Shown here in pieces: positions 27,385 to 37,119 of a stretch of DNA of 45,974 bases. Position numbers and translations under genes: made by a program. The stretch's first letter is position 1, and every line of letters starts with the position of its first letter. Under the pieces are notes generated by a model. It saw only the letters and a program-made list of their open reading frames with translations, searched no databases and had not been told where the DNA came from. Source of the stretch: Coxiellaceae bacterium. GTDB lineage: Bacteria > Pseudomonadota > Gammaproteobacteria > Comchoanobacterales > Comchoanobacteraceae. The stretch lies in contig CACKMC010000004.1 of assembly GCA_902601155.1 (NCBI GenBank), positions 5,001 to 50,974 of the forward strand, given 5' to 3'.

Positions 27385-28590
27385 TCAACTAGTTTGCTTG
27401 CCAAGCTTATAAAAACGTCCTAACAACGATGTTTTTTTCCGATGAAACTGCTCATTAATCCATGTTTTTTGTGCCAAAAATCTTGCTTTATCGGCTTGAC
27501 CTAAACGATGCGCATACGGCAAAGCAATCGTCAAAGGGTCATGGGGTATACCATTGACACGTATTTCATAATGGCAATGAGAGCCTGTAGCCAAACCACT
27601 TTGCCCCACATAACCAATGACTTGATGACGACGAACATGCTGACCACGATGCAAATGTTTTGCAAACCTTGAAAAATGCGCATAAATCGTTTGGTAATGC
27701 TTGCCATGTTTTAAACGTACCATACGTCCATAACCATGGGTCATTCCAGCAAATTGCACCACACCATCAGCCGTTGCCCACACGGGGGTGCCACGATATG
27801 CCGCCAAGTCAACACCCTTATGAGGTCTTACATGTTTTAATACCGGATGATAACGATGCCATGTAAACTTAGAACTGATCCATTGATAATGAAGTGGGAA
27901 ACGCTCAAAACGTCTTGCAAGACTGTGGCCTGCTTCATCATAATAGGCTTCAACCCCTTGGTGATCTCGAAAACGAATCCACCATTTTGCATGATTGTGA
28001 TGAGTATATCGCATCGCGATAAGCTGGCCAAATGGGCTATAAATGCTAGCAAATTGATCGGTGGGCTGTAATCGTCTGACCAAGGATGCTTCGTCCAATA
28101 AATGTGCCATAGCCCGCGATACAGGTCTTGGTATACCTTGTGCACGTGCTTGACTATAAAAGGCATGAGGGCCCAATACCCATTGGTGATACTGACTGCC
28201 CTCACGAAAGTCTAAATGCTTCTCATGGGCAACATAGCCCTTTTCTGTCTTGTCTATCACCAAAGCACGATCATGTGCAAATGGGTAAACAAGCTGAATA
28301 ACTTGATCTTTTTCTTTTTGAATACTGAGAGTCTGTCCTGGTTGAAGATGGGTTAATGCTTGAACAGATGACCCTAGTGCTAACATGCGATAGATTGATT
28401 GACGCACAACCTGTGCACGGCCTAATATTTTCAACAAATGGTCACCAGGCTGGACCGTCAAAACGAGTGGTTTAGGTTGCCAATGATGATAGGCTGCTAG
28501 CGCAATTGAAGCCGTAAACCATAGCATACCGAACCATCGTCCGTATCGTTTGATACGTAATGTTTGCACAGTCAATACTCTTCGAATCAA
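27385..28590 (-). CDS. mepM: M23 murein DD-endopeptidase, MepM-like (401 aa)
   Basis: M23 zinc endopeptidases of the MepM/YebA class cut D-Ala-mDAP cross-links so that the wall can grow. The protein has an N-terminal membrane anchor (about residues 18-35), a LysM-like/OapA-like part (LTVQPGDHLLKIL, 44-56), and a middle domain. The C-terminal LytM domain has Zn/catalytic residues His257 and Asp261 (HKGVD), His305 (YAHF) and the HxH pair His338/His340. The latter reads GSHCHYE where most relatives have GPHLHYE. The start codon appears to be TTG at 28590, with AGGA about 7 bp upstream. The length fits MepM (about 440) slightly shortened. Confidence 0.85.
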   Translation of the reverse strand: MIRRVLTVQTLRIKRYGRWFGMLWFTASIALAAYHHWQPKPLVLTVQPGDHLLKILGRAQVVRQSIYRMLALGSSVQALTHLQPGQTLSIQKEKDQVIQLVYPFAHDRALVIDKTEKGYVAHEKHLDFREGSQYHQWVLGPHAFYSQARAQGIPRPVSRAMAHLLDEASLVRRLQPTDQFASIYSPFGQLIAMRYTHHNHAKWWIRFRDHQGVEAYYDEAGHSLARRFERFPLHYQWISSKFTWHRYHPVLKHVRPHKGVDLAAYRGTPVWATADGVVQFAGMTHGYGRMVRLKHGKHYQTIYAHFSRFAKHLHRGQHVRRHQVIGYVGQSGLATGSHCHYEIRVNGIPHDPLTIALPYAHRLGQADKARFLAQKTWINEQFHRKKTSLLGRFYKLGKQTS

Positions 28591-29067
28591 AAAAATATCC
28601 TAACGACCATATCGGATGTTGTCAAACAAACATCGTGCTAGCCGTCTTTTATATTTCATCACTGAGTGCCCTTGATCAAGCGCTCAAGGCCAAATAAGCT
28701 ATGTATGATTGTCAATACATGGATGGTATTTTAATCCTCGCAAAAACGGCTAAGCCAGGCCGTGCCATGAAAAAAAATCGAAAAAGCTTTTAATGGATAA
28801 ATTAGTCGATCCTTTTATGACAAAATGGAAACCCTACTGTGATGGCCAGGTCATGCCAGAAGTATATGGCTCTGTGCTTCCAACAGCGATGCCGGTTGCA
28901 ACATGTTCTATTCCTTTTTGTCCCAAAGCGTATGGTGCAGCCAATCAAACCATCGAGGATGCTATCCACATCTTAAGGATGCACTAGGGCACAAAATGGG
29001 ACACAAAACTTGCAGGCAAGCAAGCGACACGCTAAGCTTAAGTCATCAAGCAAACTAAGGTATGCCT
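28591..29067. other. Intergenic stretch upstream of tyrS
   Basis: About 475 bp without a supported gene. A 64-codon plus-strand frame (28793-28987) has Cys/Pro-rich content but no ribosome-binding site or recognisable family. A short inverted repeat (CCTTGA/TCAAGG) near 28670-28690 lacks a T-run and is not a convincing terminator. No strong promoter for tyrS was seen. Confidence 0.4.
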
Positions 29068-30288
29068 ATGTTATCGCCCACTGAACAATTTGAACGGATT
29101 CGTCGTTATGCTGTGGATATTTTACCCGAACAACAGTTACTTGATCAGTTAAAAAAAGGTACGCCCCTCACGGTTAAGCTAGGTATTGATCCTACCAGCT
29201 CCCAATTACACCTTGGTCATACCGTGGTGCTGAATCTTTTACGCTTGATGCAAACCATGGGACATCATATTGTGTTAGTGATTGGAGACTTCACGGCCAT
29301 GATTGGTGACCCATCTGGCAAGAATGTAACCCGCCCGGTGCTAAGCCAAGAGGATGTGAAGCACCATGCATCCAGTTACTTAGCACAAGTGGGTAAAATA
29401 CTGGATCTTGACAATACAAAAGTCGTCTATAACAGTGCTTGGTTTGGTGATTATTCCGCCCAACGGTTATTACAACTGATCAGTCAACAAACTGTCGCGC
29501 AATTGCTCGAACGTGATGATTTTTCTAAGCGCTACCAAGCCAACCAACCGATTGCACTGCATGAACTCGTATATCCTATTTTACAAGGCTATGATTCTGT
29601 TGAGTTGCAAGCAGATATTGAAATTGGTGGCACGGATCAAACCTTCAACCTTATGATGGGACGACACTTACAAAAAGCCTATCAGCAATCGCCACAATCC
29701 GTGATTACCTTACCTTTGCTTGAAGGACTAGATGGTGAGAAAAAAATGTCAAAATCATTGAAGAATACCATTGATCTTGCCAATACACCCGATAACTTCT
29801 TTGGCAAAGTGATGTCATTAAGTGATACCATGATGTGGCGTTATTATCGTTTATTGAGTGATCATACATTGTCTGATATTGAGGCCTTAGAAAAAGCTTG
29901 TGATGAGGGCACACACCATCCTCGTGATGCCAAGCACGCCTTAGCACATGCACTCATCACACGATTCTATGATGCCAAACAAGCTGATGATGCCAAAGCA
30001 CGCTTCATTGCACAATTCTCAGCAGGCAAGCTACCGGATAATTTGCCTGAACATACCTTACATCTTACGGATCAAGATTATCCGATGGCTAACATACTCA
30101 AATCCATTGGTTTTGTTCAATCGACCTCAGAGGCACTGCGCTTAATCAAACAGCAAGCCGTCCAACTGAATCAACAGCGATTACAAGCTAACGAAAGCTT
30201 AGCCGTTGATAACACCAAGCATTTGATTCAAGTGGGAAAACGACGTGCTGCCTATGTGACGCTCACGCCTAAAATACCCGTTTCATGA
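29068..30288 (+). CDS. tyrS: Tyrosyl-tRNA synthetase
   Basis: Class I aminoacyl-tRNA synthetase that charges tRNA-Tyr in the cytoplasm. It has the HIGH-box variant HLGH (residues 48-51), the tyrosine/tRNA region PILQGYDSVELQADIEIGGTDQ split over residues 171-192, KMSKS (227-231) and a C-terminal S4-like RNA-binding domain. The length of 406 is normal for the TyrZ-like group. ATG 29068 is preferred to 29062 because the TAAGG site (29056-29060) is 7 bp from the former but only 1 bp from the latter. The stop overlaps the next gene by 4 bp (ATGA). Confidence 0.97.
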   Translation: MLSPTEQFERIRRYAVDILPEQQLLDQLKKGTPLTVKLGIDPTSSQLHLGHTVVLNLLRLMQTMGHHIVLVIGDFTAMIGDPSGKNVTRPVLSQEDVKHHASSYLAQVGKILDLDNTKVVYNSAWFGDYSAQRLLQLISQQTVAQLLERDDFSKRYQANQPIALHELVYPILQGYDSVELQADIEIGGTDQTFNLMMGRHLQKAYQQSPQSVITLPLLEGLDGEKKMSKSLKNTIDLANTPDNFFGKVMSLSDTMMWRYYRLLSDHTLSDIEALEKACDEGTHHPRDAKHALAHALITRFYDAKQADDAKARFIAQFSAGKLPDNLPEHTLHLTDQDYPMANILKSIGFVQSTSEALRLIKQQAVQLNQQRLQANESLAVDNTKHLIQVGKRRAAYVTLTPKIPVS

Positions 30289-31055
30289 CATGGATTTTAT
30301 ATAATCCACGCAGTGGAAAAGGGCGTGCCCATGCACAGGTTCAATCCCTGAGCATAGATTGGCCCAAACACCATAACGTACTTCAAAAACCATGGCCTTC
30401 CATTGCCGAAGGGGAACCTGTCATTGTCGTGGGTGGAGATGGCACATGGCATCATGTTAATCAAAAGGTGGCACATACCCATCCCGCTTATTTAGTGCCA
30501 TGTGGCTCACAAAATTTATTGGCGCATCATGGTCAGTTCACTCGCCCTCACCGCGATATTTGCTGGTCACATTGTCGAGCAATCCCCACCCATCGCATAC
30601 ATGATACACACGCCACCATCAATTGGAGCTTTGGCTGGGATGCAGCATGGATGCATCAACATCAAGTGACACGCTATCATGGGTTAAATTTTCTTCGACA
30701 AGCCTTGGCAATTCCCTGTCATCAATCACCACAACAAGTTTATATGCAAGGTCAGTATCTTGGTGACTTTCATGCTGGCTTTTTTAGTCTACTGCCTAGT
30801 TACGGCCATACTTTATGCCGCCTTCCACAGAAGCAAGCGTGGGCATGGCACGGATGGCTTTTTAACAAAAATCGACGAAGCAATGCGCTACGTACATTCA
30901 TATGTCGCCGTCCCAGTGATCTTTGTAACCCCAAAGATCTGTGGATTAAACCTCGGCATACACCAAGTCCGCTACAAATCGATGGCGAACCTGCTGGTTT
31001 CACGCCTTGCTCGATCACACCCGGCGTCTCGCGCCTACAACCCTGGCTGCCATGA
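30285..31055 (+). CDS. Diacylglycerol/sphingosine kinase-like lipid kinase (YegS/LCB5 family)
   Basis: DAGK-type kinases phosphorylate lipid alcohols with ATP. The protein has NPRSGKG at residues 7-13, the nucleotide-binding GGDGTWHH at 50-57, PCGSQNLLA at 72-80, and a late IDGEPAG motif, in the family's order. At 256 residues it is shorter than YegS (about 300). It is rich in His and Trp, and the middle is divergent. Translation is coupled to tyrS by a 4-bp overlap, an unusual partner. The substrate cannot be inferred. Confidence 0.75.
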   Translation: MTWILYNPRSGKGRAHAQVQSLSIDWPKHHNVLQKPWPSIAEGEPVIVVGGDGTWHHVNQKVAHTHPAYLVPCGSQNLLAHHGQFTRPHRDICWSHCRAIPTHRIHDTHATINWSFGWDAAWMHQHQVTRYHGLNFLRQALAIPCHQSPQQVYMQGQYLGDFHAGFFSLLPSYGHTLCRLPQKQAWAWHGWLFNKNRRSNALRTFICRRPSDLCNPKDLWIKPRHTPSPLQIDGEPAGFTPCSITPGVSRLQPWLP

Positions 31056-31062
31056 ATTAAAG

Positions 31063-31092
31063 CTGGCAGTCTAAGAAATATTCACTTATAAT
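31063..31092 (+). promoter_or_regulatory. Promoter of the RND efflux operon
   Basis: CTGGCA (31063-31068) and a perfect TATAAT (31087-31092) are 18 bp apart, just after the lipid kinase stop and 29 bp before the GTG start of the adaptor gene. Confidence 0.5.
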
Positions 31093-31120
31093 ATTTTATG
31101 AATGGACACAAGGTATTGAT

Positions 31121-32137
31121 GTGCGTCGACTTTATCTCCTTTTAGCAGGGATCGTACTTGCCCATGCAGGACCACCTGCTATGCCGCCCACACCAGTGGA
31201 TACCACACACATTGATCATGTATGGCAGGCAGCACCTGTGACGGTGATTGGCCAAGTACATGCGATTCATGGCGTCACACTGACAACCGAATACACCGGG
31301 CAAGTCCTGCGCTTGTATGCACATGCTGGTCAGACATTGCATGCCGATGACCCCATTGTCCAACTGAAGCCTCATCAGTTATTACCAGCATGGGTTGGCG
31401 CAAAACATCAACTGGCTTTAGCGCATCTTCAGGCAAGCAATAGTAAGGCACTGTATAAAAAGCAAGCAGCCAGTCGTTTTCAAATGCAGCGGGATTTATT
31501 AACAGAAGCTATCGCACACGATACACTAAAACAAGCGGCTTCCCAGCTGGCTAAAACCTTATTACGCGCCCCATTTGACGGGGAACTTGGCTTAACACAT
31601 GTCAATATTGGTCAACATGTTGTGCAAGGACAAACGCCTATTGCCACGCTCACACAATGGACCCCCATTTGGGTTGATTTCTCTTTGGCACAATCTGAAG
31701 CCCATGGGATCCATCATGGTATGCCGCTCACTGTACAAACCAACCATGGTCAAACCATAAAAGGTAAAATACTTGCCCATGATCCCGTCATGAATGCACA
31801 AACCCATCGTTTGGCTTATCGTGCTATCTTTGATAATCCCACGCATCAATTAATACCTGGTGATTATGTAAAAATTCATATTCAATCGGATGCACACAAA
31901 AAAACGGTACGTGTGCCATTGATTGCGATCAATGCCTCGCCCATGGGATACAGTGTTTATGTGGTCAAAAATGGTAAAGTACATAAACAACCTGTGGTGC
32001 TTGGCGCACAAGGCCAATACTTCGTAGAAGTCGTAAAAGGCTTACATTTACATGATGTCGTCGTCACATCAGGTCGACATAAAATTTATCCTGGCGCTGC
32101 CATCAAACCTAATCCACCGAAGCCTTATGCGTATTGA
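31121..32137 (+). CDS. RND efflux periplasmic adaptor (membrane fusion protein)
   Basis: The adaptor bridges an inner-membrane RND pump and an outer-membrane channel. A signal peptide (residues 1-16) is followed by a split lipoyl domain (TGQVLRLYAHAGQTLHADDPIVQL and LLRAPFDGELGLTHVNIGQHV, each in pieces). A helical hairpin lies between them, and a beta-barrel and membrane-proximal domain (VPLIAINASPMGYSVYVVKNGKV region) follow. The start is GTG 31121 with AAGG upstream. It overlaps the pump gene by 11 bp. No outer-membrane partner gene lies nearby. Confidence 0.9.
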   Translation: MRRLYLLLAGIVLAHAGPPAMPPTPVDTTHIDHVWQAAPVTVIGQVHAIHGVTLTTEYTGQVLRLYAHAGQTLHADDPIVQLKPHQLLPAWVGAKHQLALAHLQASNSKALYKKQAASRFQMQRDLLTEAIAHDTLKQAASQLAKTLLRAPFDGELGLTHVNIGQHVVQGQTPIATLTQWTPIWVDFSLAQSEAHGIHHGMPLTVQTNHGQTIKGKILAHDPVMNAQTHRLAYRAIFDNPTHQLIPGDYVKIHIQSDAHKKTVRVPLIAINASPMGYSVYVVKNGKVHKQPVVLGAQGQYFVEVVKGLHLHDVVVTSGRHKIYPGAAIKPNPPKPYAY

Positions 32138-35100
32138 TCTTTTTGTTAAAAAACCTATTTATGCTATCGTCCTAAATGTGGCCATTTTATTGATTGGTTT
32201 TGTCTGTTTCAACCAACTGCCTGTGCGTGAAAACCCCTATATCCCTCCCTCTGTTGTCACCATCACTACCAGCTACCCAGGCAGTGCTGCTGATGCCATG
32301 GAGGCCTTAGTCACCACGCCACTTGAATCAGCGCTTTCAACATTAGATAACCTTGATACGATCACCTCTCAATCCAGATTTGGCCAAAGCAGCATTAAAC
32401 TGACATTTAAGCTAGGTTACTCCGTCAATGAAGCCATCCCAGAAATCAGCAGTCGCATTCAAGCGAAACGTCCCTTTTTACCCGACGACATTCAAAGTAT
32501 CACCCTTGCAAAAGAAGATCCTAATGCTTCACCTGTTGTATATATCAATGTGTCCAGCCATGCCATGTCTCCTCATGAAGTACTGTCCTACCTTGCCAGC
32601 AGCCTGGTGCCCGAGCTAGAAAATATTCAGGGCGTCAATGGCGTGCGTTTATTTGGTGGCTCAGCCTATTCTATACGAAATCAAGTGGATCCTCTCAAGC
32701 TTCAAGCTTATGATCTTTCCTTGCCTGAGACAGTACAAACACTGCAAAGAAAAACACGCTATACTGCTGCAGGCTCCTTACTGACACCTGTACAACAGTA
32801 TGCTGTACTACTCGGCAATCAGCCAAAAAAACTGCCCCAATTCCGCCAGATGATTGTCAAACAACATCCTTTGGCAAATGCATCTCTCCATGACATCTCC
32901 ACGCTAAAACTAGCCAATGAAGATCGCTATGTTCGCGCAGACATCGATGGCAGACCTTCTAAAACACTCGGCATCATTGCTGCATCGGATGCCAACCCTT
33001 TGACCGTTGCATCGCGTCTACGTGCACAGATAGCCCGCTATGCGGATGCACGCCCTAAAGATCTCAAGGTGATGGTTTTTTATGATGCCTCCCGCTTTAT
33101 TCAACATGCGATCGATGATATTTACATCACTTTTTTTGAAGCACTGGCCTGTGTACTACTGGTCACGCTGCTGTGCTTAGGCAATTATCGTCTGATTTGG
33201 ATTCCTGCTATCAGCATTCCTCTCTCTATCATCGGCAGCGCTTTTTTCATGCGCTACTTTGGATTTTCTTTAAATATTTTCACCATGTTTGCATTCATTT
33301 TAGCGATTGGCATGGTGGTGGATGATGCCATTGTTATCTTAGAAAATATTTACCGTCATACCGAAGAAGGCTTATCCCCTAAAGAAGCAGCTTGTGTTGG
33401 TGCCACAGAAATGCTTCGCCCTATCATTGCGATGACAATCACTTTGGCTGCGGTATATGCCCCCATTGGTTTAGCCCAAGGCATCACAGGACTGTTATTT
33501 AAAGAGTTTGCCTTTACACTGGCTTCATCCATTATCTTATCCGGTGTCGTAGCCCTCACCTTGTCACCCTGGATGAGCGCACGCTTGATTCCCGAACATC
33601 CTAAACCATCACGCCTTGCCGATGGCGTACATCATGTATTCGCTAAGATCACGAATCGTTACCAACGCGCACTTCGCTGGGCTTGCCAGCATACTGTCAG
33701 TGTCATAATGGTCTTTATTCTTTTGATGGGAAGCCTTGCGTTTCTTTACCCAAGATTGCCGCAAGAACTTATTCCTCAGGAAGATGCCGGGGTACTTTTC
33801 ACATTCGTCAGTGCACCTGATAACACAAGTTTTAAACGATTGACAGAACAAGGTCAAAAGGTTTTGACTCAACTCAAACAGTTACCTGCACAACTGCACA
33901 CCCTCTCCGTGTATGGCTTTCCTACTTCTCATGATGCCTTGCTTATCAGTACGCTTAAAGACTGGGATATGCGCCAACCCATTCAATCCTTAATTCAACA
34001 GATTTTACCCAAAATATTTCAAATCCCAGGTGTGGATGCTTACCCTTTGAACCCTTACTCAGTACCTGGCGTCTCAGGCTTTTCTCCCATTAGCTTTGTA
34101 ATTCAATCACCCCATACCTACCAAGAAATGTATCCGCATCTCATGGCCTTTTTAGTGTATGTGTATCAACATAATCCATTGATCTTACAAGCACGCTATG
34201 ACCTTCGTTATGACCAACAACGCTTTCGCCTGTCTTTGAATGAAGCCCTGATGAATCAATTAGGCGTTAAACGTGATCAAATTGGTCAAGCCTTGGGCCT
34301 AGGACTCAGTGAAAGCTGGAATGTGCAATTCAGTCACCAACAACTACTGTATCAGGTGATTTCACAATTGAATGACTCATCGCGCCAAACCTTGGCACAG
34401 CTTCGTCAAATCCCGATTCGTCGACCCAATGGTGTATTGATGCCATTAGGTGATCTCATTCATTTTGAGCGTGAAGTGGTGCCCAATGCTTATTTCCATT
34501 TTCAACAGTTCCGCGCCGCCACATTGTCTGCCTCACTCCCGCCTTTTTATCACATGGGTGATGCACTCACATGGTTAAGAGAAGCTGCTGCCAAAACATT
34601 GCCAGCAGATTATCGCGTCGATTATGCAGACCAATCAAGAAGCTACCTACAATCGCAAGCCCAAAGCCTCCCTCTCTTCATTTATGCCCTGCTATTTATT
34701 TACCTTACTTTGGTGCTATTATACAACAGCTTCATCGATCCGCTGGTGATCTTACTCACTGTCCCTGCTTGCGTGTTTGGTGCATGTATTGCTTTATTTT
34801 TAACCCATGGATCCCTGAATATTTATACCAATATTGCGATCATTACATTAGTAGGCTTGATCAGTAAACATGGTATTTTATTGGTAGACGTTGCCAATCA
34901 TGTGCGTGATACCAAACACTGTCAACGACTGGAAGCGGCTATTGAGGCAGCAAAAACACGTTTTCGTCCTATCATCGCCACCACACTCACAGTGGTCATG
35001 TCTGCTGTACCACTTGCTTTAGCATCTGGCCCCAGCGCCATCGCGCGTCAACAAATTGGTGTTTGTTTGATTGGCGGTATGTTAATCGGCACCTTGGTGT

Positions 35101-35168
35101 CATTATGGATTATCCCCGTGATTTACAGTCGACTGCCTCACACCCCTGTGAAGAAAGTACATGCCTAA
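32127..35168 (+). CDS. RND multidrug efflux pump, inner-membrane subunit
   Basis: This is a proton-driven exporter of the AcrB/MexB (HAE-1-like) superfamily with 1,013 residues and the 12-span RND arrangement. The proton-relay pair Asp399-Asp400 lies in GMVVDDAIVILENI (span 4), and the conserved Lys in GLISKHGILLVDVAN (span 10). ATG 32127 gives MRIDLFVKKP, the usual RND N-terminus; an upstream in-frame ATG at 32052 would add 25 unrelated residues inside the adaptor gene. The 3' end overlaps the ABC ATPase by 8 bp. Confidence 0.93.
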   Translation: MRIDLFVKKPIYAIVLNVAILLIGFVCFNQLPVRENPYIPPSVVTITTSYPGSAADAMEALVTTPLESALSTLDNLDTITSQSRFGQSSIKLTFKLGYSVNEAIPEISSRIQAKRPFLPDDIQSITLAKEDPNASPVVYINVSSHAMSPHEVLSYLASSLVPELENIQGVNGVRLFGGSAYSIRNQVDPLKLQAYDLSLPETVQTLQRKTRYTAAGSLLTPVQQYAVLLGNQPKKLPQFRQMIVKQHPLANASLHDISTLKLANEDRYVRADIDGRPSKTLGIIAASDANPLTVASRLRAQIARYADARPKDLKVMVFYDASRFIQHAIDDIYITFFEALACVLLVTLLCLGNYRLIWIPAISIPLSIIGSAFFMRYFGFSLNIFTMFAFILAIGMVVDDAIVILENIYRHTEEGLSPKEAACVGATEMLRPIIAMTITLAAVYAPIGLAQGITGLLFKEFAFTLASSIILSGVVALTLSPWMSARLIPEHPKPSRLADGVHHVFAKITNRYQRALRWACQHTVSVIMVFILLMGSLAFLYPRLPQELIPQEDAGVLFTFVSAPDNTSFKRLTEQGQKVLTQLKQLPAQLHTLSVYGFPTSHDALLISTLKDWDMRQPIQSLIQQILPKIFQIPGVDAYPLNPYSVPGVSGFSPISFVIQSPHTYQEMYPHLMAFLVYVYQHNPLILQARYDLRYDQQRFRLSLNEALMNQLGVKRDQIGQALGLGLSESWNVQFSHQQLLYQVISQLNDSSRQTLAQLRQIPIRRPNGVLMPLGDLIHFEREVVPNAYFHFQQFRAATLSASLPPFYHMGDALTWLREAAAKTLPADYRVDYADQSRSYLQSQAQSLPLFIYALLFIYLTLVLLYNSFIDPLVILLTVPACVFGACIALFLTHGSLNIYTNIAIITLVGLISKHGILLVDVANHVRDTKHCQRLEAAIEAAKTRFRPIIATTLTVVMSAVPLALASGPSAIARQQIGVCLIGGMLIGTLVSLWIIPVIYSRLPHTPVKKVHA

Positions 35169-36696
35169 CCCATCGCCTTTACTGGCAGTAAAAGCACTCA
35201 GTATATACTTTGGCTCGCAAGCCATTGTGCGTCATGTTTCATTGGACATTCACCAAGGGGAGTGTGTGGCACTGGTTGGCGAATCGGGTTCGGGTAAAAC
35301 ACTCACAGCACTGGCAATTAATCAATGCCTTCCTCATCAAGCGAGCATGGATCAAGAGACACGCATTCATTTAAATGGCCAAGCCATACACGATGTATCT
35401 GAAGCAGCATGGCAAACTATACGTGGCGGACAAATTGGCTACATCCGTCAAGATGCGCTATCTGCGTTTAATCCCGTCAAACGCATCGGCCAACAAATCG
35501 ATGAAGCACTTAAATTACACACTGACTTATCCCGTCAAGCACGTCATCAGCGAGCCCTGTCACTGTTCCAAGAAGTGGGCTTAAAACAGCCCGCTCGTTG
35601 TTATGATGCTTACCCTCATCAGTTATCGGGTGGCATGTTACAGCGTGCACTGGTTGCTTGTGTCCTTGCCCCACAACCAAAACTTCTCATCGCTGACGAA
35701 CCCACCACCGCATTGGATGCTGGACTACAACGTCAATTACTCACCTTGTTACGTCAGTTACAAAAAGAGCATGACATGGGTATGTTATTTATCACCCACC
35801 AACTGAGCTTGTTAGATTATATTGCAGATGATGTACACATCATGCAAAAAGGACAAATCATTGAACATACAAGCCCGAAAGCTTTCGCAACACAACCCGC
35901 TCACCCCTATAGCCAGACATTATTCAAAGCATCACAAGCCCCTAAAGATTTTTTAACGCACCCGTCTTCTACCAAGCAGTTAGCCTGTATTGATGACCTA
36001 AACGTTCATCGAGGTGATGGGCCTAAAAAACGTACCATCATCGATGGCGTGTCCTTCTCTCTTCATCAAGGTCATACCACCGCGCTACTTGGTGAATCTG
36101 GCGCAGGTAAAACCACACTGGCTGAAACCTTATTGGGCATGCATCCTTGGTCAACCGGCCACGTCAACTGGAAAAATAAGCCACGTGTGAAAGGACACCA
36201 GTATCCTCATCAACAACAATATGTTTTTCAAGATCCCTGGTCTGCACTGAATCCTAAATGGACAGTCCGCCAAAGCTTAGACGAAGCCATTCGCTACGCA
36301 AAAAGCGACTATGATGTTGAAACACTGCTACAAGAAGTGGGGCTTGATGCTAACATGGCCGATCGGCACCCTCATCGCTTTTCAGGGGGGCAACGCCAAC
36401 GTATTTGTTTAGCTCGCATGATGGCTTTTGTGCCCGAATTAGTCATTTTAGATGAACCCACGAGCGCATTAGACGTCTCGGTACAACATCATGTACTTGA
36501 ACTTCTCCAAACACTGCAAAACAAACATCAACTAAGTTATCTTCTGATTACCCATGATTTACATGTTGTCAAAGCACTGAGCCACTATGTCATGGTTTTA
36601 TATCAAGGCAAATGTGTTGAATATGGACCTTGTGAGGAAGTGCTTAGTCAACCGAAGCATGATTACACCAAAGCACTACTTGCTGCACAATTTTAA
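35161..36696 (+). CDS. Double-domain ABC ATPase, YejF/DppDF type (511 aa)
   Basis: The protein is two fused oligopeptide-type nucleotide-binding domains. Domain 1 has Walker A GESGSGKT (40-47), signature LSGGM (155-159) and Walker B LLIADEP. Domain 2 has Walker A GESGAGKT (311-318), signature FSGGQ (407-411) and Walker B LVILDEP. YejF-like ATPases power peptide importers, including microcin C uptake. No permease or binding-protein gene is nearby. Instead the start codon overlaps an RND pump gene by 8 bp, so it is either an orphan or serves permeases encoded elsewhere. Confidence 0.9.
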   Translation: MPNPSPLLAVKALSIYFGSQAIVRHVSLDIHQGECVALVGESGSGKTLTALAINQCLPHQASMDQETRIHLNGQAIHDVSEAAWQTIRGGQIGYIRQDALSAFNPVKRIGQQIDEALKLHTDLSRQARHQRALSLFQEVGLKQPARCYDAYPHQLSGGMLQRALVACVLAPQPKLLIADEPTTALDAGLQRQLLTLLRQLQKEHDMGMLFITHQLSLLDYIADDVHIMQKGQIIEHTSPKAFATQPAHPYSQTLFKASQAPKDFLTHPSSTKQLACIDDLNVHRGDGPKKRTIIDGVSFSLHQGHTTALLGESGAGKTTLAETLLGMHPWSTGHVNWKNKPRVKGHQYPHQQQYVFQDPWSALNPKWTVRQSLDEAIRYAKSDYDVETLLQEVGLDANMADRHPHRFSGGQRQRICLARMMAFVPELVILDEPTSALDVSVQHHVLELLQTLQNKHQLSYLLITHDLHVVKALSHYVMVLYQGKCVEYGPCEEVLSQPKHDYTKALLAAQF

Positions 36697-36705
36697 TGAA
36701 ACGAG

Positions 36706-36779
36706 TGGCTATGGGTGGACTTGAACCACCGACCTCAGCATTATGAGTGCCGCGCTCTAACCAGCTGAGCTACATAGCC
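36706..36779 (-). tRNA. tRNA-Met (CAU), elongator type
   Basis: Read on the minus strand, the 7-bp acceptor stem GGCTATG/CATAGCC is intact. The D arm reads AGCTCAGCTGGTTAGAGC, the anticodon loop is CTCATAA (CAU), and the T arm contains GGTTCAAGTCC. The body closely resembles elongator tRNA-Met rather than initiator or tRNA-Ile2. The 3' end reads discriminator A followed by CTC, so CCA is not encoded. Confidence 0.95.
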
Positions 36780-37119
36780 TTGAATGCATTTAAGTTTGCG
36801 GAAAATACACCATGCTGTCAAGTCTTTGTCTGCGTGCAAGGCACTTTACTTAAGTCAATGGTTCTATAGCACAGTGACGAGGGCCAATGCCACCGCCCTT
36901 TCAAGTGACTATGGACGTGCAATAGCGACCATACACACTGCCAAAAGATAGACACTGTTGTTTGACTGTTTTGTTGAACCATGTCGTGCATACTATCTTT
37001 CAAACCATGCGACTGATTTTATATCACTGGGGATTGCCAACGATTCTATTTTATCGCTACAATAAGCATAGTTAAGCGGTCTTGACTTGGGACATCATTC
37101 ACGGAAATAAGGAAAAACA
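36780..37119. other. Intergenic stretch between tRNA-Met and the four-span protein
   Basis: There is no supported gene in these 340 bp. The last third carries the promoter at 37034-37063. A minus-strand tRNA promoter presumably lies near its left end, but no strong consensus was seen. Confidence 0.5.
37034..37063 (+). promoter_or_regulatory. Probable promoter of the four-span membrane protein
   Basis: TTGCCA (37034-37039) and TACAAT (37058-37063), spaced 18 bp, lie 57 bp upstream of the start codon at 37120. Confidence 0.5.

Noticed and set aside
28670-28690. Hairpin as a terminator or riboswitch element before tyrS
   Set aside because: The stem is only about 6 bp and no T-run follows. No T-box features were seen, and T-boxes are not expected for gammaproteobacterial tyrS.
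28793-28987. 64-codon frame upstream of tyrS
   Set aside because: No ribosome-binding site, no recognised family and no coupling to a neighbour. It may be a decayed gene piece, but I cannot support it.
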